This document shows positions 10,254-22,200 of a DNA stretch of 36,722 bases, one piece after another. This DNA comes from Acanthaster planci (Eukaryota > Echinodermata > Asteroidea > Valvatida > Acanthasteridae), in NCBI RefSeq assembly GCF_001949145.1, contig NW_019091408.1, positions 1,134,143 through 1,170,864 of the forward strand. The letters are read 5' to 3'. How positions within the stretch are numbered: position 1 is the stretch's first letter; each line of letters opens with the position of its first letter. A program made the translations under genes and the position numbers. Under the pieces are notes generated by a model. It ran no database searches. It saw only the letters and a program-made list of their open reading frames with translations, and had not been told where the DNA came from.

Positions 10254-10970
10254 GAAGAGTTTTTATCAAAAGTCATCGGGGAATCTTTGGATAAGGATCC
10301 AGACTACTGCCATGGCCATTTGTACGCATGCGTGTATAGTTGTGATTTGCTTGTCACACTATCTTTGGTGAAAAGGCCCATTCTATGAGAGCTTGAAAAT
10401 AAAATTATATGTCACGCATCGTAGGCTTGAGTTTCCTCCATTAATCCCCCTTTCCTATCATTCTGCTCATTTCCTTGTTTGTGTGAGTTTCAGCTTTTTT
10501 CGCATAGGCTGATCTGGATTATTTGTGATTGCTCAACTTGACATCAATGAGTCTTGACTCTTTTCTCTGATTGGTCAACTGATGGCTAATCCATATTTCA
10601 CATTCAAAACTGAAAGGGGCCCAAATAGTTTTGCGGTCTTTTGGGGAAATCTGAATTAGGCCCTACTGACTAAACTTTTAAATGCGGTATGAATATCTCC
10701 CATACTACACAGAAAAGGTTTCATTTATTTTTATCATGTTGCAGCAAAAAAATGAGGAAAACATGTAAAATCCCTGTACAACACGGAGATATTAGAAATA
10801 GAATAGAGAGTTGCCCCTTTACCCAGACTTGAGTGCAATAAAAGAATGGAACAACGGTCGTACCACACTGTGCGCTAGGCACTCGAGACCAACACTTGAA
10901 CTTATACAAATCTACTGATTTGAAACTTGTTTACATGTACTGATGTCTAGTACCTAGACGCGCTCTTCAA
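10254..10970. other. Intergenic stretch, nothing recognised
   Basis: AT-rich sequence with only short open frames, and no repeat or RNA gene that I can support. Confidence 0.4.
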
Positions 10971-11135
10971 TGAAACAAGAAAATGTATCTGTTGTTGGTA
11001 TGGTGTGCAGCGCGCGCTAGCGAGCTAGCTGCACTAGCATGCCCGGGACATATGACAATGACGGTACAGCCAGACGTGACGAAATCCGATGTTGATAAAC
11101 CCTGGCCCTGTCCACGGCTGAAAGTTCACGACTAG
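10971..11135 (+). other. Candidate promoter and 5' UTR exon (possible first exon of DENND3) with a 27-codon upstream ORF
   Basis: A CpG-richer patch with GCGCGC and GCTAGC palindromes (about 11008-11035) is followed by an open frame from ATG at 11052. That frame ends in TAG at 11133-11135, exactly at a consensus donor TAG|GTGAGT (11136). If used, this exon would be non-coding for DENND3 apart from the short uORF, which closes at the splice site. The next + strand coding exon is at 16221, giving a 5-kb first intron. Only the donor match and base composition support it. Confidence 0.25.
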
Positions 11136-11925
11136 GTGAGTAAATATTGAGAGGAGATAAACAAATTCATTTTGTTTCTTGACGTGCTTTGTGAATTGAG
11201 TGATCTTCTTTCCGGTTATGCGAATGTGGGGCGCATTCTGTGTGATTCGAGAATCTGGTGCGCGATCGGGCGAGAGGTCGATCGCTGCGTAACGTTGTGC
11301 TCAAGCTGATCGGATATGTGTCATGTACATGTACATGTACACTAACACAGCTACATGTACGGCCGAAGTGGCGCACTTCGACTTTCACTTAACTTTCCTC
11401 TCACAGCATTTGCCAGACGTTTTCATTGAAAAACTCATCTGGTTAAATCCTGGTACTGTAACCCTCATGATCTATGCTGTTGAACCTTTGTGAACAATTT
11501 CAGTGCCCTGACATGCCTGAAATTTTGTCCGAAGTCCAAAAATGTGGGAGTCCAGAAATTGGGCTTGAATTCAGCTGAGTTTTCCCTAATGTGGCACACT
11601 TGAAAAATCTCAGAAATATCCCTCATAAACATTTTCAAAATTCTTTAACGTTGATGAATTCTTGTAAAGCTTCATTCCTTCTGCTGACCTACCCATCCAC
11701 AAGCGTGTCAGAAAATTAGTTTCATATTTTTGAGCACATTCTAAGAGCGTTCATTTTGCGCGTCAGGAAAAATTTGAATATAAAATGTCATCAGAAAATT
11801 TTAGCCGACACACATGATTGAGATTTATGAAGCAGATTAATACGAGTTTGATGAAGTTTCACTGATTGTTAAATTTGAGGTAAAAATATTGCTCCGATAA
11901 GACAAGAGACGCGAAAAATGCAAGT

Positions 11926-11976
11926 GCACCACATTAGGGGCCGCACCACGTTAGGGGCTGCACCACATTAGGGTAC
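11926..11976. repeat. Three tandem 17-bp units GCACCACRTTAGGGGCY
   Basis: Three contiguous 17-base copies with one or a few changes each. A partial related motif (GCACCACATGTGG) follows at about 12032. A small minisatellite with no further context. Confidence 0.7.
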
Positions 11977-14024
11977 ATCAACGATACTCACAGAGCCACA
12001 TAGCTCCATGACCGTCTTACGTGTCTTGTGATGCACCACATGTGGCAGTTCCATTTGTCAGTCCATTCGTCATCAGCCAATTGCCCCTTCCAATTCAGCG
12101 GTCATGGAAGATTGTTTTGAAAAGTAAAGTTCAGTCCCAAATTTCCAGCAAAGGAATTGAATGATCATAGTGATACTACTTACTAGAGCAAAAATGTACG
12201 CTTTGTAAAAAGTCATTTTAATTTAATTAAACTAAACATAAAACTAATAATTTATTGTGCAGTTTATATGTGACTCAATGATTCTTCAAATACATTTATT
12301 TATAATTGCCATGTTCAGTTCATCATATTTTCTGTTTCAAGTTTAGGGCCTGCTAAGCTGAGAGATTAAATTCCAAAAGAATATTTTCAAATTTGGCTCA
12401 GAATTGTTGTAACAAAAACTGTGATAAACTTTTCATTTTTGCTGAATTAATCAATGTACTTATATTTTTGGTTGTATCTTTCTGAGCCCAATGGAGAATT
12501 GTTTAATTGAAATATATTTTTCAATCCCTTTGTGTACCTTGTGTGTAGTTTTAGTCATTTATTGAAAAAAAAGTACTGGTTTTTCACTGTACAGTTGCTA
12601 CATGTATATTCAACAGGTGTTCAAAGGACACAAAAAATTCAAATCATTGAAGAACTCACCAGTACCAACATAACTTTTCTACATGTATGTCTTATTAGAG
12701 AAAAAGTGTTCATACATGTACAACTAATTTATCATACATGCTGTGAAATAGAATGAAACTAGAAAGCATTAAGCTCATTTCTTGTCTGTGCTCATTTTGT
12801 TTCCTCGCCTCATTTTTTTCTGTTCCAACTTTTGTTTTGTTCTGTGCACTCTTGTTTTCTGCTACATGTACAGTGTACAAGTGTGCATGTTCCAAAGCTA
12901 TCGGTTGGAATGATGCATAATCGCATGTACATGAACCTCTGGCACACAAAGCAGTACGGTTCAGAAATTGACAAAAAGGGGTTTCCTCCCTCCTTTTCCT
13001 CAAAAATGCAAGAAAAGAAACTTCTTGTATTATATATTTTTAACATATCCCTACTGATAGGGTATTATTTGCCACTGGAAAATGTGTTTAATAACAAAAT
13101 GTGATGCTTAGTTTAGCATTCGTGATTACACTCACTGATAAGGGCCAAAAATAGCCACATGCCTCCGGTTTCCCCTGCTACATACATACATGTATGTACC
13201 CTACAACCCTAAAGGTTTGAGGAAAACTTTGGGATATGTGAATAGTTCTGTTTACTTTATGTGTAGCAAATGCCACCCACATTTTGTTGTTATTTTAATA
13301 AGTTAACACTCACAATGCAGTTGCACACTGAATCACGTAATGAAATTGTCCTACCTTAATGTACATGTACCTACATGTACATGTACTTGTGCATGTACAT
13401 TTATATGTACATGTGTACATGTACGTAAACCAACCTATCCTGTTTGCACGTGCCATGTTGTAATAGGAAACAGAACTGTTTTTCTGAGGGGGCCTGAGTC
13501 TCACAGGTACTGAACATGTACATGTACAGTGTACAATGTACATGTAGTATACATGTATGTATGTACAGTACATGTACACAGGTGGTTCATAGCATTGACA
13601 TGAACTTCCTGTTGAGTGTTGTCAATTTCTACTCTTCACAGCGTTGGACTTTTGTTGCAGTAATGCATTTACTTGTACATGTACCGGTACATGTATGCAT
13701 CCAAGAACTGTGGCTCTTGTACTGTCTCAATTCCCCTCCCCCATAATAACATGGTATAATGTTTTGATGATTTTCAACAGAAGAAAATAATTGAAGCAGG
13801 ATCTTTCACTGAATAAGTGCAGACTGTCTTATTCTCCAACTTCCAAGGCTTCTGAATTTTTCCTGTTTTTTTAACACAGTTCCAGATTCCACTTTTCTGG
13901 TTTTTGTGTGCTGAGGTATTTTTGTAAATTGATATTTGTCCTGTGAATGTTTGTTTCATGTTTAATCCTCCATGCTTTACTTGTTCTCTCCGATTATATT
14001 ACTCTATTTGTTCCCCTATTAAGC

Positions 14025-14083
14025 TTAACCCTAACCCTCCTCAATCCTCCAACAGGTGAAGGGTTGAGGAGGGTTAGGGTTAA
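14025..14083. repeat. Perfect 20-bp hairpin made of telomere-like repeats
   Basis: Left arm TTAACCCTAACCCTCCTCAA (14025-14044) and its exact complement (14064-14083) flank a 19-base loop. Each arm carries a CCCTAACCC / GGGTTAGGG segment, about one and a half units of the metazoan telomere repeat. Confidence 0.85.
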
Positions 14084-14208
14084 TGTAATTAATTCTGCAG
14101 CTTTATTTACCATTTTGTTACATGTATTTCTTTACTGAAATGCCACTGTATACATGCACTCTATACACTTTACTACGATGTTCCTGACCTTGTACAGGGA
14201 CTCCTGAC

Positions 14209-14340
14209 AACTTATTTACCTCTCTTAAAGCCATATCACTAGGAACTAACTTACTTACATGTACTAATACCCCTGTGGGGAATTCAAGTACAGTGTAAGT
14301 CCCCACAGGGTGATATGGCTTTAAGAGTGGTAAATAAGTT
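14209..14340. repeat. 132-bp fold-back element with 31-bp arms
   Basis: Arms 14209-14239 and 14310-14340 are inverted with one mismatch; the outer part is AACTTATTTACC and the inner part CTTAAAGCCATATCAC. Between them a second inverted pair (CCCTGTGGGG at about 14271 and CCCCACAGGG at 14301-14310) lets the whole block fold into a long stem. Near-perfect arms suggest a recently inserted or self-correcting fold-back MITE. No certain target duplication is visible; GAC stands on both sides. Confidence 0.75.
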
Positions 14341-14790
14341 GACTGTATACTCTGTTACATGTATTTTAAATTTTTTTTTATTATTGGAGAGTTTAATTCA
14401 AATTTCTGTTGAATATGTTGCATGTGCGTGGGTTTTTATGCTCTGAATAAGTATAACTAGTCAAATATTACATGTATGTGGAAATTAGAGTTGGTTGTGT
14501 CATTGCTATTCTTCAGTGCTACATGTACATGTCATCACAGCCTGTTGAGAGGCTGTATGACCTTCAAGACCTTATGATTCAGGTTACGGCAGACTTTTAG
14601 GAGTCACATTTCCTTCCCCCTTCAGTTCTTGGATGAAGTAGTTGTGATGATGTCCAGAAGTTCAGCCTAGAAGGATGCTACATGTATATCGACCCAGCAT
14701 TGGTGCTGGGGGATCTTGAAGTGGCACTGGCTTCAAAGCAGATTGTTTGCCAACTTAAAAAACTCCAACCAGCATGACCAGGGCTGAACT

Positions 14791-15034
14791 TGAAGTACAA
14801 CGTAGAATCTATCACAAGCCCAATCCAAGTCCTGTCACAGGTTCTGTGACAAACAAGTTTACAAGTCTAGTCACAAGCCCAGTCATAAGTATTAGCTGGA
14901 CAAAAATGACAAAGGAATGCTTTTTTTACAGCTCATTTGCATACATGTAGGTACATGTACGGTAGCTTTGGACTCAAGTGGCTTAAGATGACTTGTGATG
15001 GACCTGCAGGGACTTGTGATAGATTCGATTACAG
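14791..15034. mobile_element. Degraded copy A of a hAT-like MITE (CACAAGTCC family)
   Basis: The ends are inverted (AATCTATCACAAG at about 14806 and its complement at about 15013-15026). The interior contains AATGACAAAGGAATGC, ACAGCTCATTTG and GACTTGTGATGG. All of these recur in the better-preserved copy at 29889-30101. The outer bases have decayed. Confidence 0.6.
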
Positions 15035-16087
15035 ACCTACATGTACATGTAGTTGGAACACTGCTCCTGTTAGGCATGTAATCATTACCCAACCCCAGGC
15101 CTTTTCCAAAACCAGCTTTCGTATTTATGGATGTACATGTAGTTATTTTCTGTGGCATCCTAGTGGCAGAACGTTATCAGCAAAGCCTTTTAGCCAATAA
15201 GGTCAAAGTTTTTTATTTAGAGGGCGGCACACTGAATGTGTGCATCAGTCCAGGAAGTGAAGGTCGCTCTGCTCCTCAGTAAGGCTTTTGTTGATAATCT
15301 TTGTTCCTTATCCAATTTACATCCAATTTCAGCAAGTTCACATTCGAGTTCAGTGTCAACCACATCACGTTTATCAGCTTTCATCAATTTCCAGAAGACA
15401 GGCCTCCTATTTGTTCACTGATTGAACTTGGAGCTGTGTCCAATATTCCATTACAGGGATTAACCCTAAGGGTACATGTACATGAAGTTGACCTCAAGAT
15501 TGGGATTTCCCCCCCTCCCCACCTCCATCCTCTTAAGGCCACCCCAATCTCAGATTTGTCAAGGTGGCTTACAATGTACAGTACATGAACATGTACATGC
15601 AACTCAAAAGTTTCAGATAGAAATTTCCAGTGGGAGTTAAGTAATGCCTGGTTATTTAGTAAGACTGATCCTTTTGGCAAACAGTGCCAAAAAGTATTAA
15701 AGATTTACATTGAAGACCAACATTAAAAAAATCACAAAAAAAGATCAGTACATGTACTTCTTGTACTTCTTATCTTTCTACAAGTGCCTAGGTTGTTTTA
15801 CAAGCAGCAACAATGAACATGTAATTTTTAAAGCCTACTAAGAAGTGATACAATGTACCGGTACATGTACCTGTTTGCACTGCATACACAAAAGGAGTTT
15901 TTCTGTGATAAGATATTTTGTTTGCTCTAAATTGTTTGTTTTTATTGGCTCGTAAAATGTTCGTCTACAGTGCTTACTTCTTTCTAAGAGAATCTGTATT
16001 TCATTGTGACCACTACCATATCTATCATTCCTGTAAAGATGAACCTTGACACTGTAAACATATCTGTCTTTTTTTGTGTGTTCCAGG

Positions 16088-16171
16088 AGACCTCCAAACA
16101 ATGCAGGAATCGCACAAACTGCGTCTGAAGTTCTTGTTGATTCTAAGGGGGTTGTTCGAGTAACTCGCAAA
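16088..16171 (+). other. Exon-like segment upstream of DENND3 exon 1, uncertain
   Basis: A strong acceptor (polypyrimidine tract then TTCCAG at 16082-16087) precedes an open stretch ending at a weak donor AAAG|GTGTTT. One frame is open and protein-like (...S-K-G-V-V-R-V-T-R-K). It does not join in frame to the ATG exon at 16221, so at most it would be an untranslated 5' exon or part of an alternative transcript. Confidence 0.15.
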
Positions 16172-16224
16172 GGTGTTTTTGCTTATTTTTTTTATTTTTT
16201 TTTTTATGCAACTGTAGCAGGGCA

Positions 16225-19200
16225 ATGTCCAATTTGATGTACTTTTCCAAGCGGCACATGCAAGGCCAGGCAGGCGATGGGGCATTATCAGACGGGTGTG
16301 TGGTGGCAGCAGTGGCATCAGAACGGCCACTGCATGCCAGTGATGATCCTGAGTGGCAGACGCAGAGCTACACCCACCCAGCCTGGGACAAGGAAGAGGA
16401 AGAAAGCCGTGACGTCTTTGACCCCCAGGGGGGCGGAGTCAGTGGCCCCCAGCCGGGCAGGACCATTTCAGACAGCAAGACGCCATTGTCGCCCAAATTG
16501 GCCAAAGCAGAGAAGTCCAAAGGAAGACCAGTGCATAGGCTCAGACACAGGTATAGCTCCAGTGATGACTCTAAAGTGTTCTGTCTAAATAATTAGCAGT
16601 TGAATGTAAAGATTGCACATATTAAGAGTCCTTTCAATAAGCACATTCTTGGGTGTGTTTTTGTTAATGTACATTGTATGCTCAGACATACATGTACAGT
16701 ATGTGCAGCACTTGGCAGGTCTCTTTTAAAATGAGAAGCAACAAATTTGTAAACCTTCAATGATGACACTGAAGGTGTTATAATGTAGCAAAAAGTGGTT
16801 GTTTTAGAGTATTTTGGGTACTTTCTAAGTGTTCTTTTTAAAAATATGGGTATCGGTTATTCCAACTGTCCAAGATCCTTCAAAATCCATTGCAATTATG
16901 GGGGTGTTTGGCAAGATTTGCTGGATTGAAGAAATTAGAACCGAGTCATTGTTACTTTAATTGAGGGTCGATGGCCCCTAAAAGTGAAGTATACATGTAC
17001 ATGTATGTCGTTGACCAGTGTCCTTCACGGTGGAGGTTTTTAGAGGGTTTGGGAAGATTTTCGGCAAACATGTCAAAACAGAACTAAAGACATCACCCTG
17101 TTTGGCTTAGACATCTGAAAGCAGTGTGCCCGGTTTTTGACATGTTGTAAACCTCCTCTTTTTTGCGGCAGAATGAGTATGACAGACACGCCCTTGGCCA
17201 AGCTGCCCAACTGTCTCTTGGAGGTGTGTGTGTTGGTTGGACTAGACCAGGAGACAGGAGTTCAGTATGCCAGAAATGCCCAGGTACAGTAAACCCCTCA
17301 TACCTACATGTAAACTGACGAAGGCACTTCACTAATAACAATTCTTGACTGTTGTCAAAATGTACTTTGCATCAGGGAGATGTTACTTTTGATTACAGAT
17401 TTTGCCCTTGCCCAGCGTATATACGTGTATTTTTTTAAATGCTGCGTGCTCGGTGCTTTCCCGAGAGCTTGTGAAAATATTCACAAGCTTACTCAGGTGG
17501 CCGTGAGACTCAAACCCACAACCTCCTGCTCAAGACATTTGCACTAGTAAGCAGGAGGTCATGGGTTCGAGTTCCGCCCGGTTAACGGACAAGCACTGGG
17601 TATACAGTGGTCATAAATATATACATGTACGTTGGATAAGGGCAAAGCCCGTAATTAAAATGCTTGACTGCCCTAATTTTATTATCTGATTATGGCATCT
17701 GAGTTGAAACCACGAGTGCCTTAAACTTTTGTTTTTTTGAAGGGGAAGGCATTAAAAGTACATGTATCTTATATAACTATTTTCCACCGCAATCAGTATT
17801 TTTGTGCTTACTAATGAGAAATTTTGGGATTTACTTCAAGAATTTCATGTGTTCTGTACAACGTACTTGGTAAGCTATGGACAGGATCACCATTCAACCC
17901 GACCATCCTGAACCCAATGATATCAAATTGGGGGCTCTTTCTGTGGGATTTTGTTTATGTGAACAGTGAACAATGGCCTTGTGTTCTAGCTGTTGGATCT
18001 TTTAGATTCACAGCAGGTTTTCACTGCCACAGCTTGTTGGATGATCTTGAATTCAGCAGAGTAGCTGCATACACTAGTTACTGGTAGGGTAGAGGGTTAC
18101 GATTAAATTGAAGAAATGTGGTGTGATTGGGATAATGAACCTGTTTCATTGCAGGCATGTTTTGACTTAAATTTGTTTTACATGTAGGTACATGTACTTG
18201 CAATTGACACACCTCTGTACTGATGTGCCACAGTTTAAGTGTGTTTTCCTATTGGGGCTGATCAGTGGACCATGCCCCTCCCCAATTTTCATTTCATTTA
18301 TTTTATTTTTCGGGATAAACATTTCACAGAAATNNNNNNNNNNNNNNNNNNNNNNNNNNNNNNNNNNNNNNNNNNNNNNNNNNNNNNNNNNNNNNNNNNN
18401 NNNNNNNNNNNNNNNNNNNNNNNNNNNNNNNNNNNNNNNNNNNNNNNNNNNNNNNNNNNNNNNNNNNNNNNNNNNNNNNNNNNNNNNNNNNNNNNNNNNN
18501 NNNNNNNNNNNNNNNNNNNNNNNNNNNNNNNNNNNNNNNNNNNNNNNNNNNNNNNNNNNNNNNNNNNNNNNNNNNNNNNNNNNNNNNNNNNNNNNNNNNN
18601 NNNNNNNNNNNNNNNNNNNNNNNNNNNNNNNNNNNNNNNNNNNNNNNNNNNNNNNNNNNNNNNNNNNNNNNNNNNNNNNNNNNNNNNNNNNNNNNNNNNN
18701 NNNNNNNNNNNNNNNNNNNNNNNNNNNNNNNNNNNNNNNNNNNNNNNNNNNNNNNNNNNNNNNNNNNNNNNNNNNNNNNNNNNNNNNNNNNNNNNNNNNN
18801 NNNNNNNNNNNNNNNNNNNNNNNNNNNNNNNNNNNNNNNNNNNNNNNNNNNNNNNNNNNNNNNNNNNNNNNNNNNNNNNNNNNNNNNNNNNNNNNNNNNN
18901 NNNNNNNNNNNNNNNNNNNNNNNNNNNNNNNNNNNNNNNNNNNNNNNNNNNNNNNNNNNTAACACTTAAGTATAGGAGACGGTTGTAGAGAGGGGAAAGA
19001 TTAAGTTTAGATAAGCATTGTTCATAAGAAAGGGAGTTGGCAGTATTGAAGGGGAGGCAAGATTTCGTAAAGCGCCGTTGTATTGTCTCAATATTCTGGA
19101 TGTGATTTTTCTGCTGAGGTAGCCAAACTGGTGATCCATATTCTAGAACAGGTCTGCAAAGAGATTGATAAAGTTTAAGTAATACATCTGCATTCCTGGA

Positions 19201-22200
19201 TTTTACTGTACGCCGAATGAAGCCTGAAAGTTTTGAACATTTAAAACGAATCATGTTGACATGTTTTGTCCAGGTAAGGTCGTTTGACAAAAACACACCT
19301 AGGTATTTGTAGGAAGTAACGAGTTGGAGAGGCTCAGGATCCTGAAGGTACATGTAGTAGGGAGACAGGGCTTGGTTTCGGGATCATGTGATATGCATAA
19401 CTTTGCACTTGGTAGAGTTTAGCTGCATGTGGTTTTCTTTGAACCATTCTGAAATGGAGTTGAGGTCTTCCTGTAAAACAACTGCATCTTCATTACTTCT
19501 AATAATTCTATAGAGTACAGTGTCATCTGCATACTGGGGTAACGGTGATTGAACGTAATTAATCAGATCAGATGTAAATAGATTAAAAAGCAAAATTTGC
19601 TCAATAGAAGAGTGCAGATTTAAACAAAGTGTGACATCATCAACAAGAGTTCTATTACTGCTCTCACTTCCTTATTGGACACTTTCACTTTCAGCGACAG
19701 TTGGCTTCCTAGATTCTACAAACTTTTGCACACATGCATAGGAAAAGATCATTTGAAACTTTTACATATGACTCATTTCATGGGATCCAATTACAGATAT
19801 TTGTTTTTGTAATTATAATTATGATGTCAAACTGAGTGATATTTCAAAATGAAGAACCCCGGATGTTGTTTCTTTTATATGAAAAAAGTGCTCCAGCACT
19901 CCAGCGATGAGCAGTACCGTTGCATGCTAATCCAGCCACATTTGAAAAGATACCACTGCCATTCAGCATCACACTGGGCCAATTTCGGAAACAAAGGAAA
20001 TTATGCAATACCCGCACAATGTGGGCTCTCTTTACTGGGCGGCAGGCCTGGCTGCAACACTCGGACGTCAATGGATGTTGCTTGTGAACTTTGAGTAGCC
20101 ACCCAGACAGTCATTCGTGTGGGTGTATGGGCCCGTAAATGAGGTTTTTTGAATTTTTGAAGAATATTGAAAACAGAAAAAAATGAAAAAGCACCCGGCC
20201 CAGCAGCCTGAACATTGATAATGGTCCAGTGCAAAGTGGTTACCAATTCTTTAAACAGACTTACAATGAAGTCAGTGCAGTCACTGGTTTGTATGATTAC
20301 CAATGATTACCAGCATCTTCTCCTTCTAGGTCTCAGAGACGGCAAGCTCCCCGAGCCTCTTTACTTTTCCCCTGGAGCCCCAGATCCTGGCTGTCATCAG
20401 CAACCAGCTAGCCCACTTCCCAAATGCCAAGATCTCCATCGACCCTTTCTACCCACCCGTGCAGGTCAAAGCAGCACCCAAAGGCTTCCAACGGAACCCA
20501 CCGCCTCTCAAGCGCAGGACCTCGCGCCGATTGTCGGTCAAGCCTCGGCCAGCAACATTTCCACACAATCAGGAGATGATTGCATCATTGCCCACCCTTT
20601 GCTTTCCCAGTAAGATATTTTGTTTGGTTAACAGATGGCTTGCAGTCTTGTTTTTGGCATATAGGTTTTGACTTTTGTTCCAAATTTTCCAGCTGAGCTG
20701 TATAAAAAAACAAAAACATTATTTCAGAATCAGTTGCCTTAGCACAGTTAAAATAACATGAATAAGGAATAAGCATATTCTGCATCACGTTATGTGTTTA
20801 CTACAGGGTCATTGGTCCAAGGTACATGTAATTAGTGACCACTTGTCAATTTTGATGGGTAACCTGTGCAAAAAATACATCCTGGGTACCGGGCACAATG
20901 GCTCGATGTTTGATAATTTGAAGTGGAGATTTTTCTTGTGATTTGGTTTTAGGTGAAGCATATTTACTTCAAAGCAAGCCCCAGGAGTCGTTCCAGTACC
21001 TTGTTCTGACCAGTATTAGCGGAAGTCGTTCCTACGCGACGTGCCTTGTCTTCCACAGACAATACTTCCTTGTCATGGTAATTTGAGAGAAGGAAAATCT
21101 CGTGATCATGTCAAGAAATTGATGATCTGAGGTCACATCTTCAGGAAAGCATGAGATGTTTCTTTTTTCATCTTGTTCATCAAATCATTTGTTCTGTCTA
21201 GATGTGTGCATAAGAATCAAAAATTGTACAAGCTAAGCAAAAGACCCAAAAATTGTTGAGGGAAAAATTGTCCAACATGTAGAAGGTCACAGTCTCACAA
21301 ATAATGTGAACTTTGAAAGGAGTTAGTCACATGCTGCTACTGGTATTATTGTTAGAGTTATTTATGGCCTCATGGACAAACAGTCATGTGCACATAAAAG
21401 TGTCAAACTTCCTGAAGGTGACTTAGAGACAAAGCTTGTGATTTCATGGTTGATGTTTCAGGGGTTAACATTTGATCATGCAATTTAGCAAAATGCAGAA
21501 GTGAAACAAAAGTGTACTTGGTTTGTACCAGAAGGAAGCTTAGTCGTTGGGGTTTTTCCGTTTTTGTATTGTTTACCTGATCAAGTCAAACTATTGACTC
21601 TGCACAAGAAAGCATAGGTCCTCGTGTGGTGCTTACAAGATCCAAGTCAAAAATTTGTTTTGTAGACTGGTTCATGCATAAGAGCAGTGCGGAAAGATAA
21701 TGTGCACAAAACCAGTCCACACAATGGAGTAGTGCTGGGCAGTAACCACTTTTAACATGAATGTGTAACAGCTGTGATGCTGGTTATTGCTGTCAAAGGT
21801 TCACACAAGTGACCGTAGCAATTCCGCCAAATTTGCAACAGCACCATTTGAGATCTCCCGTCAGGAGTTAGTGGAATGTTAAAAGAAAAAATACACATGT
21901 ACTTAACTTTTCGGACACAGCTCTCCATCCATGGGTGGGGGAAACGATGCTATAAACACCTGAGAATAATGCAGATTTTCTTCAAATATGTTCATTGAAG
22001 AATTTAGGTCACTCCAGTTGCTTGGCCATTTTGCAGCAATTCTGATTTTCCCATTTTGTTATATTTGGCAGACCAAGGCCGGTCAGTTTGAGCTGCATGC
22101 CGAAATGCCCATCACAGAGGACAAGAAGAAAGCAGTGAAGTGTTTTGTGCCCTCCTGTATATGTGCAATCTCGTCCCAGCCTTACTTCTTAGTCATGAAG

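Larger units (their letters stand above)
11320..18200. repeat. Zone dense in the palindrome TACATGTA, with (ACATGT)n microsatellites
   Basis: TACATGTA/GTACATGTAC occurs singly or in runs at more than 30 places here. The longest blocks are 11325-11355, 13360-13425, 13512-13580, 13672-13695 and 15855-15870. In the first 11 kb it is nearly absent, and past 18.2 kb it appears only now and then (for example 20821, 28190, 33530). Each unit is self-complementary, so runs can form hairpins. The sequence between units is not repeated, so this looks like a dispersed motif rather than one satellite. Apart from the elements listed separately, I see no gene between 11136 and 16087. Confidence 0.75.

Noticed and set aside
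12530-13104. Several open frames of 60-97 codons on both strands
   Set aside because: Rich in C/H/V/Y from reading TACATGTA-type repeats (V-H-V-H, T-C-T-C); no splice or homology support.
13310-13746. Frames reading M-Y-M-Y-C-T and similar
   Set aside because: Direct translation of (ACATGT)n microsatellite.
15384-15680. 98-codon minus-strand frame
   Set aside because: No recognisable domain, overlaps TACATGTA and poly-C tracts, no promoter or splice signal.
18192-19353. Open frames spanning the N run
   Set aside because: Ns translate to X and never stop; only the part outside the gap on the minus strand (the LINE) is meaningful.
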